Positions 27,239-35,546 of a stretch of 64,000 nucleotides of DNA are shown piece by piece. The stretch is taken from positions 1 through 64,000 of the forward strand of contig VSPE01000004.1 of NCBI GenBank assembly GCA_009775225.1. The letters are read 5' to 3'. A program made the position numbers and the translations under genes. The DNA is from Muribaculaceae bacterium (GTDB lineage Bacteria > Bacteroidota > Bacteroidia > Bacteroidales > Muribaculaceae). The notes beneath the pieces were generated by a model. The model was not told where the DNA came from. It saw nothing but the letters and a program-made list of their open reading frames with translations, and made no database searches. Positions within the stretch are counted from its first letter, which is position 1, and the number at the start of each line of letters is the position of its first letter.

Positions 27239-28731
27239 CTGTTGGCCTCTATAATCTGTTGGTATATGGTTTCTGCTGTGAGCAATTCCGAGCAGGTGAC
27301 TATGCTGCCTACGAGTGTGCCCAGCATGCCATGCGAGTTGATGTTCTGACCCGTGAGCAGCAGGTTCGGCACTTTGGTCTTGTGCGGAACACGGCACGCC
27401 GCCCCGAGGGTTATGTCTTTTGCCACGCCGTACATGGAGCCGCCTTCAGTACCCGTATAGTCGAGATAGGTGAGGGGAGAGGCCGTATATACCGCTTCTA
27501 TGCCTGCACGTAGTCCGGGAAACTCTTTTTCGACTTCGGCTATCAGTATTTCGGCCTTGCGGCGCTTGAAGTCTTCGTAGTCGGCGCCGCGACGGCCTGC
27601 CTGAGTCCCTTCCCATCGGGCCACGTCGGTCATGTTCATGTACGACAATATTACGCCGCTCGATGCGTACTTCGGCCTTTCTTCCGAGCAGAAGTGCATG
27701 TACAGATAGCCCTTGGGCCACGTGGCTTCGGTATAGTCTTCGCAACCCCATGGCGAGCCTGAATTGAAGCTGTAGAAGTTGGAGTTGAGGTAAGGCACAG
27801 CTCCGTCTTTGAACTTCAGGTATACCGAGAAGCCCGCCGTTGTGTTCGGTAGTACGCTTATGCGCTTGCGGAATGCCGGGCGGATGAGCTTGGTGTCGAG
27901 TAGCTCCATTACGCGGGCCGGATGTATGTCGGAGATAACGATGTCGGCCGCGATAAACTCCTCGCCGTTCACCTCCACGCCCGTAGCCTTGGTATCGTCG
28001 CATACTATGCGTGTAACCTTGCTGCGCGGACGCACCGTGCCGCCGCACGCTTCGATGCTTCCTGCGAGCGATAATGCGATAGCGTCGCTGCCTCCCGCTA
28101 CGCGGAACGCGCTCTGATTGTAGAAATCCATTATGAACGCGTGCTGTGAGAAGGGCGTGCGGTCTTTCTCGGCGGCATACAGAGGCAGGTTGCCTACGAG
28201 CACTTCCTTTATAAGCTCGTCGGTAAAGAGGCTGTCCATGACCTCGTTTATGCTGATTGTCTGGTAGAAAGTGTTCACCACAATATCGTTTTCGGCGTAG
28301 CGCAGGGAATGGAGTGACGAGGCCTGTGCTATTTTTTCTATTATGCCGTAGTACAGGGCGAGGTTGTCAGTCTCGCCCGGGAAATAGCGGCTCATACCTT
28401 CGATAAAGGCCTCTCTGCCGTTGGCGAAGCAGAACCTTTCGCCGTGGAGCGAAACTACGTCGTAGGCCTCGGGGTCGAGGCGGCTGAGCCGTATGTCGTC
28501 GAGGCTCAGGTAGCGCATCAGCTTGTGGAGGGTCTGCCCGGGCAGTGCGCTGCCTATAAAGTGCATGCCTGTCTCGAAGCGTGCGCCGCGGCGGCTGAAA
28601 CATTGCAGGCAGCCTCCTATCTGAGTGCCTTGCTCCAGTACGGTCACATCGTAGCCGTTGCGCCCGAGTATCACTCCGCAGGATAGCCCTCCGAGGCCGC
28701 TGCCTATTATTATGCACTTTTTTCGGCTCAT
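27235..28731 (-). CDS. CrtI-like FAD-dependent oxidoreductase 2
   Basis: A 498-aa homologue of its downstream neighbour. The N-terminal motif is IIGSGLGGLSCGVILGRNG, followed by GGCLQCFSRRGARFETGMHF, and the C-terminus has 'LLLTGQNINSHGMLGTLVGS'. The near-identical layout suggests gene duplication inside the cluster, with the pair acting in sequence or as a heterodimer. Overlaps of 4 bp on both sides show tight coupling. The reaction is unknown; polyene isomerisation or saturation is the best guess from the family. Confidence 0.85.
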   Translation of the reverse strand: MSRKKCIIIGSGLGGLSCGVILGRNGYDVTVLEQGTQIGGCLQCFSRRGARFETGMHFIGSALPGQTLHKLMRYLSLDDIRLSRLDPEAYDVVSLHGERFCFANGREAFIEGMSRYFPGETDNLALYYGIIEKIAQASSLHSLRYAENDIVVNTFYQTISINEVMDSLFTDELIKEVLVGNLPLYAAEKDRTPFSQHAFIMDFYNQSAFRVAGGSDAIALSLAGSIEACGGTVRPRSKVTRIVCDDTKATGVEVNGEEFIAADIVISDIHPARVMELLDTKLIRPAFRKRISVLPNTTAGFSVYLKFKDGAVPYLNSNFYSFNSGSPWGCEDYTEATWPKGYLYMHFCSEERPKYASSGVILSYMNMTDVARWEGTQAGRRGADYEDFKRRKAEILIAEVEKEFPGLRAGIEAVYTASPLTYLDYTGTEGGSMYGVAKDITLGAACRVPHKTKVPNLLLTGQNINSHGMLGTLVGSIVTCSELLTAETIYQQIIEANR

Positions 28732-30707
28732 GATTTAAGCGGTATTTCTATAATAGTGTCGCAGGAGGCGGTGGAGGGAAGCTCGCCCCCGAGTATTATA
28801 GTGAGGTCGTAATCGTTGTCGTCGACATAGTCGTTCACCCACACCGGGTGCAGGTGATGCAGGTTGCGCGGGAGGCCGGGAGTAGTCGTGGCCGTGTTGT
28901 AGTCGCGCAGCGAACGTTCGTATGCGTAGACCTCCGTATTCTCGTTCACAAGAGCGTACATCAGCGCGAAGGTGCCTATGCCGCTGTTTATTATACGCAC
29001 CCGTTTCAGGCAGGAACCCGACTCAATAAGGTGGCTGTAGGTTGCTGCGTCGCGAAGTGTCTTCTTGCACCGCGCCACGGTGCTCCAGCCGCGCCAAGCG
29101 TATTTGTACAGTACGAGGCTTCGGAAATATGAGCAGTCTTCCACGCGTGCGGCTATGCGGCCGTATTCGTTGCGGATAAGCTTGCGGAAGGCCGATGCCT
29201 CTTCGCGAAGCTCGGTGCCTTCGCTGTTGCCGGAAGGCACGCGCGGAAGTATGGTCAGGCTCAGCCGTCCGCGCCGGAACATGAAGTCGTCTTTGGGCAG
29301 GTAGTGACCGACGCCGTGGAGTACCATAGGCACTATATCCATGCCCAGCTTGCGGGCAAGCTTGAACGCGCCCTGCCGGAACCGCAGAATGGTGCAGTCG
29401 GCCGAGCGTGTGCCCTCGGGGAAGATGACTATGGAGTATCCGCGGTCGCGAAGTTCGCGCAGGCGCGGCATGATAGCGTCGATACCTTCCGATACGGGAA
29501 GATAGTCGGCGTTGTGGATTATGCGGCCGTAGAACGAGTTGTGCTGCACCCAGTCGTTGGTAAGGAATATGAGTCGGGGGTGTGCCGCGATGAGCATAGG
29601 TAGGTCGAGGTGCGACTGGTGGTTGCAGATAACCACGGCAGGACGCTCGAATGTCTCGCCCTCGATGTTGTCGATTGTTGCCGTGGCTCCGGGGAACTTC
29701 CGCGTTAGCGAGGCGCATATCCACCTCAGCATCTTGTGGAAGCGCAGCTTCTTGGCTTCGCTATTCTTGCCTACGCTGAAGTACAGCCATGCGAAGGGTG
29801 TGAATACGCACATCGACCAGAATGCGAAGTAGCTGATGCCGTAGAGCGAGCGTGCGAGCCGGCCGAGTGTTATGGCTGCATCCCGCTTCCGGCCGTTCTT
29901 GCGGGTAAACGCTTTGAACTCGCCGTTGAACAGCTGCCTGTGTGTCACCGCGCGCACCATGCGCAGCGGGGCGCCGTATACCACGGCACCTGCGCAGAGC
30001 ACCGTGTTCAGTATGCTTATGCGTGTGAAGTCGAGCGCGGGCCGGAAGTGCGATACCCGCTCGGCCTGTGGAGGGTAGTACACGCTTATAGGGATAGACA
30101 CTATCTCGGTGCCGTGCCACGATGCGAACACCAGCAACTCAAGCTCGGCCTCGTAACGGCTGGTGAGCAGCCCGAGTCCGTGCAGATGCCGCAGCGGATA
30201 GGCGCGGTAGCCAGTCTGAGTGTCGGGCAGGCGGTGCCCCGTCTGTACGTGGAACCAGAAGTTTGAGAATTTGTTGGCGAACGAGCTTTTGCCGTTTATG
30301 TCTACACCCGACAGGTCGCGCGCCCCCACCACGAGAGCGTCGGGGTGCTCGGCAATGGCCTTCACAAAAAGCGGAATGTCGGAGGCATAGTGCTGCCCGT
30401 CGGCGTCGATTGTTATTACGTAGTCGTAGCCCATTGTGCGGGCTTTGCGGAAGCCGGTACGCAAGGCATGGCCTTTGCCTCGGTTGCGCTCGTAGTCCAC
30501 TACCGTGATGCGGTCGCCGAAGCTCTGGAGGACAGACGCCGTATTGTCGGTGCTTCCGTCGTTGACCACTATGAGGTCGTCGGCATAGCCGAGGATATCG
30601 CTTACCACACGCCCTGCTGTGCCCCCGTTGTTATACGTAGGCATGAGCACGCACACCTTGAGGGCGCGCATGGTGGCTATGAGGTTTTCGCGAGTCGGTG
30701 CGCTCAT
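28728..30707 (-). CDS. Fusion of GT2 glycosyltransferase, PlsC-like acyltransferase and Rossmann-like domain
   Basis: Three domains are joined in 659 aa. Residues about 15-240 are a GT-A fold family-2 glycosyltransferase with VNDGSTDNT and the DxD-type ITIDADGQHY, like dolichol-phosphate mannose synthases. About 280-530 form a membrane-associated acyltransferase with H363-x4-D368 (NHQSHLD) and FPEGTRS at 429-435. The last 100 residues hold INSGIGTFALMYALVNENTE, resembling methyltransferase motif I followed by an acidic residue. Such GT2-acyltransferase fusions are known in aryl polyene clusters; the third domain is the unusual part. Role inferred: glycosylation and acylation of the lipid carrier. 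Confidence 0.87.
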   Translation of the reverse strand: MSAPTRENLIATMRALKVCVLMPTYNNGGTAGRVVSDILGYADDLIVVNDGSTDNTASVLQSFGDRITVVDYERNRGKGHALRTGFRKARTMGYDYVITIDADGQHYASDIPLFVKAIAEHPDALVVGARDLSGVDINGKSSFANKFSNFWFHVQTGHRLPDTQTGYRAYPLRHLHGLGLLTSRYEAELELLVFASWHGTEIVSIPISVYYPPQAERVSHFRPALDFTRISILNTVLCAGAVVYGAPLRMVRAVTHRQLFNGEFKAFTRKNGRKRDAAITLGRLARSLYGISYFAFWSMCVFTPFAWLYFSVGKNSEAKKLRFHKMLRWICASLTRKFPGATATIDNIEGETFERPAVVICNHQSHLDLPMLIAAHPRLIFLTNDWVQHNSFYGRIIHNADYLPVSEGIDAIMPRLRELRDRGYSIVIFPEGTRSADCTILRFRQGAFKLARKLGMDIVPMVLHGVGHYLPKDDFMFRRGRLSLTILPRVPSGNSEGTELREEASAFRKLIRNEYGRIAARVEDCSYFRSLVLYKYAWRGWSTVARCKKTLRDAATYSHLIESGSCLKRVRIINSGIGTFALMYALVNENTEVYAYERSLRDYNTATTTPGLPRNLHHLHPVWVNDYVDDNDYDLTIILGGELPSTASCDTIIEIPLKS

Positions 30708-31075
30708 CGGTTATAGTATATAAGCGACAGTTTGGTATATGTTGTATCTGCGTGGCGTACTTCCACCGATACTTTCAGTGTGTGGCTCTCTTCGTCGGGG
30801 CTGATTTTCTTGAAGATATATGTCACGCATGGTGTCTCTGCCGGGTCAACCACGGCAAGATACTTGGCGTTTGCCACCCCGGCAAGTTGGTATTGGCTCC
30901 CGGTGAGTTCGCCCAGCAGTTCGGAGGCTGTCTGTATGATACATACGCCGGGCGTAATGGCGCGCTCGGGGAAGTGGGCCTTGTAAATCACGCAGTCGGG
31001 GAGCAGTTCGAGTTCGAAGCTGCGGCTGTCGCTGTCGGCCGACAATATTTTATATAGCTGGTCTTTCAGTATCAT
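30704..31075 (-). CDS. Hotdog-fold 3-hydroxyacyl-ACP dehydratase-like protein
   Basis: The motif HFPERAITPGVCIIQTASE (about residues 34-52) is the FabA/FabZ active-site region with the catalytic histidine and the P-G-V turn. The 123-residue length fits a single hotdog domain. It could provide the dehydration steps of polyene elongation together with the 37101 protein. It overlaps the glycosyltransferase fusion by 4 bp and the upstream gene by 26 bp. Confidence 0.82.
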   Translation of the reverse strand: MILKDQLYKILSADSDSRSFELELLPDCVIYKAHFPERAITPGVCIIQTASELLGELTGSQYQLAGVANAKYLAVVDPAETPCVTYIFKKISPDEESHTLKVSVEVRHADTTYTKLSLIYYNR

Positions 31076-31538
31076 TTTCTTGTTCGATAGGGAGAGGCGA
31101 GAATGTGTAGCTGATTTTACGCTTTGTATTCGTTATTGTCACTGCATCGGAGGTGGCGGCCACCGTGTAGCCGCGTTTTGGTTCGGGCGGTATTTCCCGA
31201 AGTACCTGCAGGCAATACTTTATGTCGTTGGCGAGCATGCGCCGTATATACCATTTGTCGAGAAAGCCTATCACCCGCACAAGCTTTACGCGCTCCTTGC
31301 GGATGTCGTATGTGAAGTCTATTGCCGATATGCCGAACTCGTTTACCATGCTCCCGTTTATCCGGCCGTAGCTTTCGGCCGTTATCATGATGCCGGAGAT
31401 ATATGCTTTGGGAGTAGTGATGCTGAAGGTATGGCGGCTGCGGGCGACACCGCTTTCGGCGGCATCGTCGCGCTGCGTCGCGGCTGCGGGCAGGCACAGC
31501 AGCAACAGACTGCTAAGGAATACTAAAAAGGCTCTCAT
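31050..31538 (-). CDS. Secreted protein of unknown function in the cluster
   Basis: A clear signal peptide (residues 1-20, ending PAAA-TQ) precedes a 140-residue beta-rich domain with 'KAYISGIMITAES', 'NEFGISAIDFTYDIRKERVKL' and 'KWYIRRMLANDIKYCLQVL'. It overlaps a LolA gene upstream and a dehydratase downstream by 26 bp each. The position resembles that of the small outer-membrane-associated proteins (DUF3261-type) of Gram-negative aryl polyene clusters, but I do not see a decisive motif. Confidence 0.68.
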   Translation of the reverse strand: MRAFLVFLSSLLLLCLPAAATQRDDAAESGVARSRHTFSITTPKAYISGIMITAESYGRINGSMVNEFGISAIDFTYDIRKERVKLVRVIGFLDKWYIRRMLANDIKYCLQVLREIPPEPKRGYTVAATSDAVTITNTKRKISYTFSPLPIEQENDTERPAI

Positions 31539-32148
31539 CTACCTTTGCGTCCGATAGTACGTCTTTGAATTTTATGTCGGTGCGGTCGCCGTTTTTCTCG
31601 TATATGCTAAGCTCCGAAATCATGCTCGCCGACTTGGAGAATGTCATCGTAATTTTGGCGAACATGCGGCGCATCTCTTTTTTGCGTGGCACGAGAGTCA
31701 CCACCCACGAGCCTTTCTCTTCGGCTGCTTCGGTGTCGAAGTCGGCGGCATTGGAGAGCGCCGTTCCTGTCACGGTGCTCATCATTATGCGGGCCACCTC
31801 CTTGAAGATTTTGTTGGTATTGGTGTCTATCACGTCCTTACGCGAGTCGTTGCCCACATAAACCTTGTTGCCGTTGAAGATAAAGAGGTATTTGTAGGGC
31901 GAGGTATATTCCCAGCGCAGTCTGTCGGGCTGCGAGTAGTACATGCGTCCTTCCGATACCATTTTGTCGCTCAGCAGCGACAGGTGTTTTGTCTGTACGA
32001 AGGAGCAGCTCATGGTGTGCAGCCGCGATACCGCGCTGTTGATGCGGGCTATCACTTCCTGCTTCCGGGCGTCGGTAAGCTCAGCGGCTCCTGCTGTGAC
32101 CGTCATGGCCAGCGCAAGGAGGAATATGGCTATTATACGTCTTGTCAT
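31513..32148 (-). CDS. LolA-like periplasmic carrier, cluster copy
   Basis: A signal peptide (residues 1-20) precedes a LolA-fold domain: 'LHTMSCSFVQTKHLSLLSDK', 'SEGRMYYSQPDRLRWEYTSP' and 'YLFIFNGNKVYV' match the family. Aryl polyene clusters regularly carry a LolA homologue, thought to move the lipid product from the MMPL exporter to the outer membrane. The 211-aa copy is a distinct paralogue of the one after ftsK (11361). Confidence 0.87.
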   Translation of the reverse strand: MTRRIIAIFLLALAMTVTAGAAELTDARKQEVIARINSAVSRLHTMSCSFVQTKHLSLLSDKMVSEGRMYYSQPDRLRWEYTSPYKYLFIFNGNKVYVGNDSRKDVIDTNTNKIFKEVARIMMSTVTGTALSNAADFDTEAAEEKGSWVVTLVPRKKEMRRMFAKITMTFSKSASMISELSIYEKNGDRTDIKFKDVLSDAKVDESLFSIP

Positions 32149-32157
32149 ATCATGGAG

Positions 32158-32511
32158 TTATTTGGCCACGAACACGCAGCCGGCCATTATCAGTGCGACG
32201 CCGAGCCAGCGGTTCCATGCCACGGTCTCGTGCAGGAACACTATCGCGAATACGAGGGCGAACACGTAGCTCATGCTTGCCATGGGGTAGGCCATGTTGA
32301 GAGGAAAATGTTTCAGGATATACATCCACAGTATCGAGGCGCCGCCGAAGAGGATGCCGCAGAGCATAAACCACCAGTTGGTGAGCAGGTCGAGCCAGAA
32401 CTCGCCCGTCCACGAGAAGCGGGGCATGCGGGCCAGCGCCAGCTTGAGCGTGAGCTGCCCGAAGGAGAGCATTATGCTCTGTATGGCCGAGAGTCCTATT
32501 AGCTGCCACAT
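32158..32511 (-). CDS. Small EamA/SMR-like membrane protein
   Basis: This is a four-TM protein of 117 aa, starting at the ATG at 32511 (MWQLIGLSAIQ), 5 bp after the ketosynthase-like gene. A longer frame to 32886 is read in antisense-like sequence and is not used. TM segments are about 3-23, 45-65, 75-93 and 98-115. Members of this group (half-size drug/metabolite transporters such as ArnE/F) flip lipid-linked sugars. It may act with the GT2 domain in making a lipid-linked intermediate available. Confidence 0.8.
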   Translation of the reverse strand: MWQLIGLSAIQSIMLSFGQLTLKLALARMPRFSWTGEFWLDLLTNWWFMLCGILFGGASILWMYILKHFPLNMAYPMASMSYVFALVFAIVFLHETVAWNRWLGVALIMAGCVFVAK

Positions 32512-32516
32512 GGTGC

Positions 32517-33506
32517 CTATATCTTTTTTAGGCGTACCACAGACCATGATGTGGCGTCGCTGTGGTTCACTATGGTGATACTTTCGGGTGCTGTCGTAGG
32601 CTGTTCGCCAAGGCAGAGATGAGCCGGTACTTCGCCGCGCCCGAGAATGGTGGCGGCGGCATAGACGGCCATGGCCGGCGACGAAAAATTCTCGCCGAAT
32701 ATGTTTTTGTACTGTAGCAGGCGAGGTGCGCCGCCAACGGCTTCGACAAGCTCGAGGTATGGCGTGTCGTTGGCCTCTTTGCCGTTGACTCCGAGCATGA
32801 TTGCGGCGCCGCTGTCTTCGGCCAGTCGGTCGGCGAGGACGGCGAGGACGGGGCGGTATAGCAGTTTCACCGATGTCAGCTCGCACAGATTTCGTGCGGA
32901 AGGGCGGTCGGTGAGCACTGCCGACATCGATGTCTCCGACACCAGCCTGTATTCAGGATGCGTGCGCTCCATTACCAGGGCCATGAAGGGCGTCACCTCA
33001 TCGTGCGAGCCTGTGAGGGCGTTGCGAATGGCGCCGCTGCGTATTTGCAGCCATGCGTCGAGCAGCGCGCTCTCGAAGGAGATGCCTTTGTGCGAATACG
33101 TGTTGTTGTAGCCGTGGCACTTGAGTATGATTGATATGAGCGAGCTTATGGTGTTGTGGGTCGACTGCATGAAGAGTGTGGGCTTCAGACAGTTTTCTCC
33201 GAAGCGGCTCATGTCGATGAGGAACTTCTCGGAGTTCTCCATGCAGCCCGTACCAGTGCCGGTGATAATGGCGTCGGGCTGCTGCACGTCGGAGTTGTTC
33301 AGCGCCGTGATAGCTGTGCACACGGTGCGCTTGAGTATCTTGCTCATGCGTCGCGCCTCGGAAGGCACTATCAGACCATTGGTGTCGGGTTCGACGGCGC
33401 GCACGTATGATTCGGAGTGGATGTGCGGCGATGTGAACCACTCGTCGGATAGCGGCTGCTGGCACGATACTTGTGCTATGGAGTTGATATATACGCGCTT
33501 ATTCAT
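32517..33506 (-). CDS. Ketosynthase-like protein without active-site cysteine (possible chain-length factor)
   Basis: It has the ketosynthase fold pattern: 'AIITGTGTGCMENSEKF', 'FMQSTHNTISSLISIILKCHG' and a shortened C-terminal half. The segment that should hold the catalytic Cys reads TYSHKGISFESA, so Cys is replaced and decarboxylative condensation is not expected. At 329 aa it is shorter than a normal KS (about 400). It overlaps the complete KS upstream by 8 bp, the usual pattern for a KS/chain-length-factor heterodimer. The function as a chain-length factor is inference. Confidence 0.75.
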   Translation of the reverse strand: MNKRVYINSIAQVSCQQPLSDEWFTSPHIHSESYVRAVEPDTNGLIVPSEARRMSKILKRTVCTAITALNNSDVQQPDAIITGTGTGCMENSEKFLIDMSRFGENCLKPTLFMQSTHNTISSLISIILKCHGYNNTYSHKGISFESALLDAWLQIRSGAIRNALTGSHDEVTPFMALVMERTHPEYRLVSETSMSAVLTDRPSARNLCELTSVKLLYRPVLAVLADRLAEDSGAAIMLGVNGKEANDTPYLELVEAVGGAPRLLQYKNIFGENFSSPAMAVYAAATILGRGEVPAHLCLGEQPTTAPESITIVNHSDATSWSVVRLKKI

Positions 33507-34716
33507 TGGCTTCTGTATAGCGGGAGAATATGAGCGAGGAGTCGTTGCCTCCGAAGCCGAAGGAATTGTCGATTATGTGGCGCAGCTTAAGGCCCGTTGT
33601 GGTGCTGGCTGCCGGTTCGCCGCCCTCGGCTATCGGGTTCTTCCAGCCGAGACTGCCTGGCACGAACCCGTGCTGAAGTGCCAGAAGGCATATCACGGCT
33701 TCGATAGAGCCTGAGGCGCTGGTGGTGTGGCCAGTGTACGATTTGGTGGACGAGAATAGCGGCAGAGAGGTTCCCCAAATACGTTGCATGGCTGTCAGCT
33801 CGCACTCGTCGTTGTTTGGCGTGCCGGTGCCGTGCGCGTTTATATAGTCGATGTCGGAGGGCGAGAGCTGTGCCATATCCATTGCTTTACGCATGGCCTG
33901 GTAGGCGCCTTCGCCATCGTCGGAGGTGGCCGTCTGGTGGAAAGCGTCGCAGGTATTGGCGTATCCGCTCAGCTCTGCCATGATGCGTGCGCCGCGGCTG
34001 AGGGCCGAGCGCTCGCTCTCGAGCACGATGTATGCGGCGCCTTCGCCAAGGTTGATGCCCGCGCGGTCGCGGTCGAAGGGGCGGCAGCGGTCGTGGTCGA
34101 GTATCATCAGAGTGTTGAAGCCGTTGAGGTGGAACTTCGTAAGGGCTTCCGAGCCTCCCGCCACAACTATGTCGGCAATGCCGCTCTTGATGAGGCCAGC
34201 GCCGAGAATTATGGCATTGGCTGCCGAGGAGCAGGCTGTGGAGGTGGTGGTGACCATGCCGAAGCGCCCCGTGCCGTCGGCGATTAGCTCGGTGGAGTAG
34301 CCGCAGTCGTTGTACTTCATCTCAAGGCTGTCTTCGGTGGCTGTATTGGAGTCGAACACGTTCTTGAAGTGGCGCTCGGTCTTATCCATGCCGCCCACGG
34401 TGGTGCCGCTTATAAAGGCGGTGCGCTGCATGTCGGCTTCGGAGAGAGCAGCGGAGGCCACGGCTTCGCGCGCGGCGATGATGCCCAGGAGCACGGTGCG
34501 CAGTCCGTCGACGGGGTAATGCGCGTCCAGCATCCGCGACATCTCGGCATCGCTGAGTTTCACCTCGCCCACCGGGAACTCGCGGTGTTCGGTGGCGAGA
34601 TGCCGTATGTGCCCTATGCCGCTGTGTCCGCTCAGTAGCGCCTTCAGTGTGGCATCGGTGCCGTTGCCAAGGGCCGATATGATACCGGCACCTGTCACGA
34701 ATACTTTTTCCGACAT
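33499..34716 (-). CDS. Beta-ketoacyl-ACP synthase (FabF type)
   Basis: A complete condensing enzyme of 405 aa. The catalytic triad is Cys162 in TSTACSSA, His295 in NAHGTGTPNND and His330 in STKSYTGH, with a C-terminal NSFGFGGNDSS. It would elongate the polyene chain with malonyl-ACP. It pairs with the Cys-less protein at 32517 by an 8-bp overlap and follows an ACP gene by 16 bp. Confidence 0.93.
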   Translation of the reverse strand: MSEKVFVTGAGIISALGNGTDATLKALLSGHSGIGHIRHLATEHREFPVGEVKLSDAEMSRMLDAHYPVDGLRTVLLGIIAAREAVASAALSEADMQRTAFISGTTVGGMDKTERHFKNVFDSNTATEDSLEMKYNDCGYSTELIADGTGRFGMVTTTSTACSSAANAIILGAGLIKSGIADIVVAGGSEALTKFHLNGFNTLMILDHDRCRPFDRDRAGINLGEGAAYIVLESERSALSRGARIMAELSGYANTCDAFHQTATSDDGEGAYQAMRKAMDMAQLSPSDIDYINAHGTGTPNNDECELTAMQRIWGTSLPLFSSTKSYTGHTTSASGSIEAVICLLALQHGFVPGSLGWKNPIAEGGEPAASTTTGLKLRHIIDNSFGFGGNDSSLIFSRYTEANE

Positions 34717-34732
34717 AAATGCTGTATGTGCT

Positions 34733-34990
34733 TTATTTCTTGCGGTTCTGACTTACATATTCGGCGATAGAAGCTACCGACTTGAAGATTGCCTTGCCTT
34801 CGGCGGGATTGGAGAGTTTGATGCCGTACTCTCGCTCGAGGAGCACGATAAGCTCGAGGGCGTCAATCGAGTCGAGCCCGAGGCCTTCGCCGAAGAGGGG
34901 GGCCTGTGCGTCGATATCGTCGGCGGTCATGTCTTCGAGGTTGAGGACTTCGATAATCTGATTTTTGAGCTGGTTGATAAGGGTATCCAT
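34733..34990 (-). CDS. Acyl carrier protein 1
   Basis: An 85-residue acidic carrier protein. Ser41 in the motif GLDSID is the phosphopantetheine site. It lies between ketosynthase genes and should carry the growing polyene. It differs clearly from the second ACP (38447), so the two may serve different steps such as starter and chain. Confidence 0.93.
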   Translation of the reverse strand: MDTLINQLKNQIIEVLNLEDMTADDIDAQAPLFGEGLGLDSIDALELIVLLEREYGIKLSNPAEGKAIFKSVASIAEYVSQNRKK

Positions 34991-35009
34991 ATTGCGGTGT
35001 TTCTTTAGT

Positions 35010-35546
35010 TTATACGGTTATAAGGCGGAGGTCGGCGAGGTAGTCGCTGTCGTTGTTGTAGTCGACCCAGCCGGTGAGAATGAGCGAAGGCGAGGAGGTG
35101 AGGAAGGCTTCGGAGGCAATCTGTTCGATAAGCCCGAAGTCGGGTTCGTCGAGCACGTAGAATGATGTCTCTCCATATATTTTGTGGCGAATGGCTATTT
35201 CGCCGGTTACGATGTTCGCCAGCGTGTACACAAAGAGTGCAGGGCTGGGGAAGTAGTTGTCGTCGGTTATGGTGCGGCTGTAGTTACGGTCGGTGACGAG
35301 CGAGCCGTTGCGGTTGAAGAGGATTATGGCCGCTTCCTCGCGGGTGACCGGGTCGATGTCGCGCAGAAGCAGTTCTGCGCCTATGAAGCCGAGCTTGCAC
35401 AGGCTGTCCATTTTGAAAAACTTGGGATAGTCTCCAGCAAATTCGCGGTACAGTGCGCTGATGTTGCCTTCCGACACACGCGTGCCGTTCTGCTCGGCGC
35501 CTGCCGGGCTTATTACCACGCGTGCCTGTGTTTTCGGTGTTTTCAC
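35010..35546 (-). CDS. Truncated ketosynthase-like protein
   Basis: This 178-aa product keeps only part of the KS N-terminal fold: 'YPKFFKMDSLCKLGFIGAELLL' and 'FPSPALFVYTLANIVTGEIA' are recognisable from ketosynthase-like proteins in flexirubin and aryl polyene clusters. No catalytic Cys or His motifs are present. The start is taken as the GTG at 35546, which overlaps the upstream TGA stop (GTGA). A longer frame reaches 35618 but overlaps the upstream gene by 76 bp. It probably partners the KS at 35543. Confidence 0.72.
   Translation of the reverse strand: MKTPKTQARVVISPAGAEQNGTRVSEGNISALYREFAGDYPKFFKMDSLCKLGFIGAELLLRDIDPVTREEAAIILFNRNGSLVTDRNYSRTITDDNYFPSPALFVYTLANIVTGEIAIRHKIYGETSFYVLDEPDFGLIEQIASEAFLTSSPSLILTGWVDYNNDSDYLADLRLITV

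Noticed and set aside
27239..27397. 53-codon 5' extension of the FAD oxidoreductase gene
   Set aside because: It lies within the upstream homologue, and the FAD-binding motif follows directly after the ATG at 27238.
32512..32886. 5' extension of the small EamA-like gene to 242 codons
   Set aside because: The extension is Arg/His-rich antisense-like sequence inside the ketosynthase-like gene. A proper membrane protein starts at 32511.
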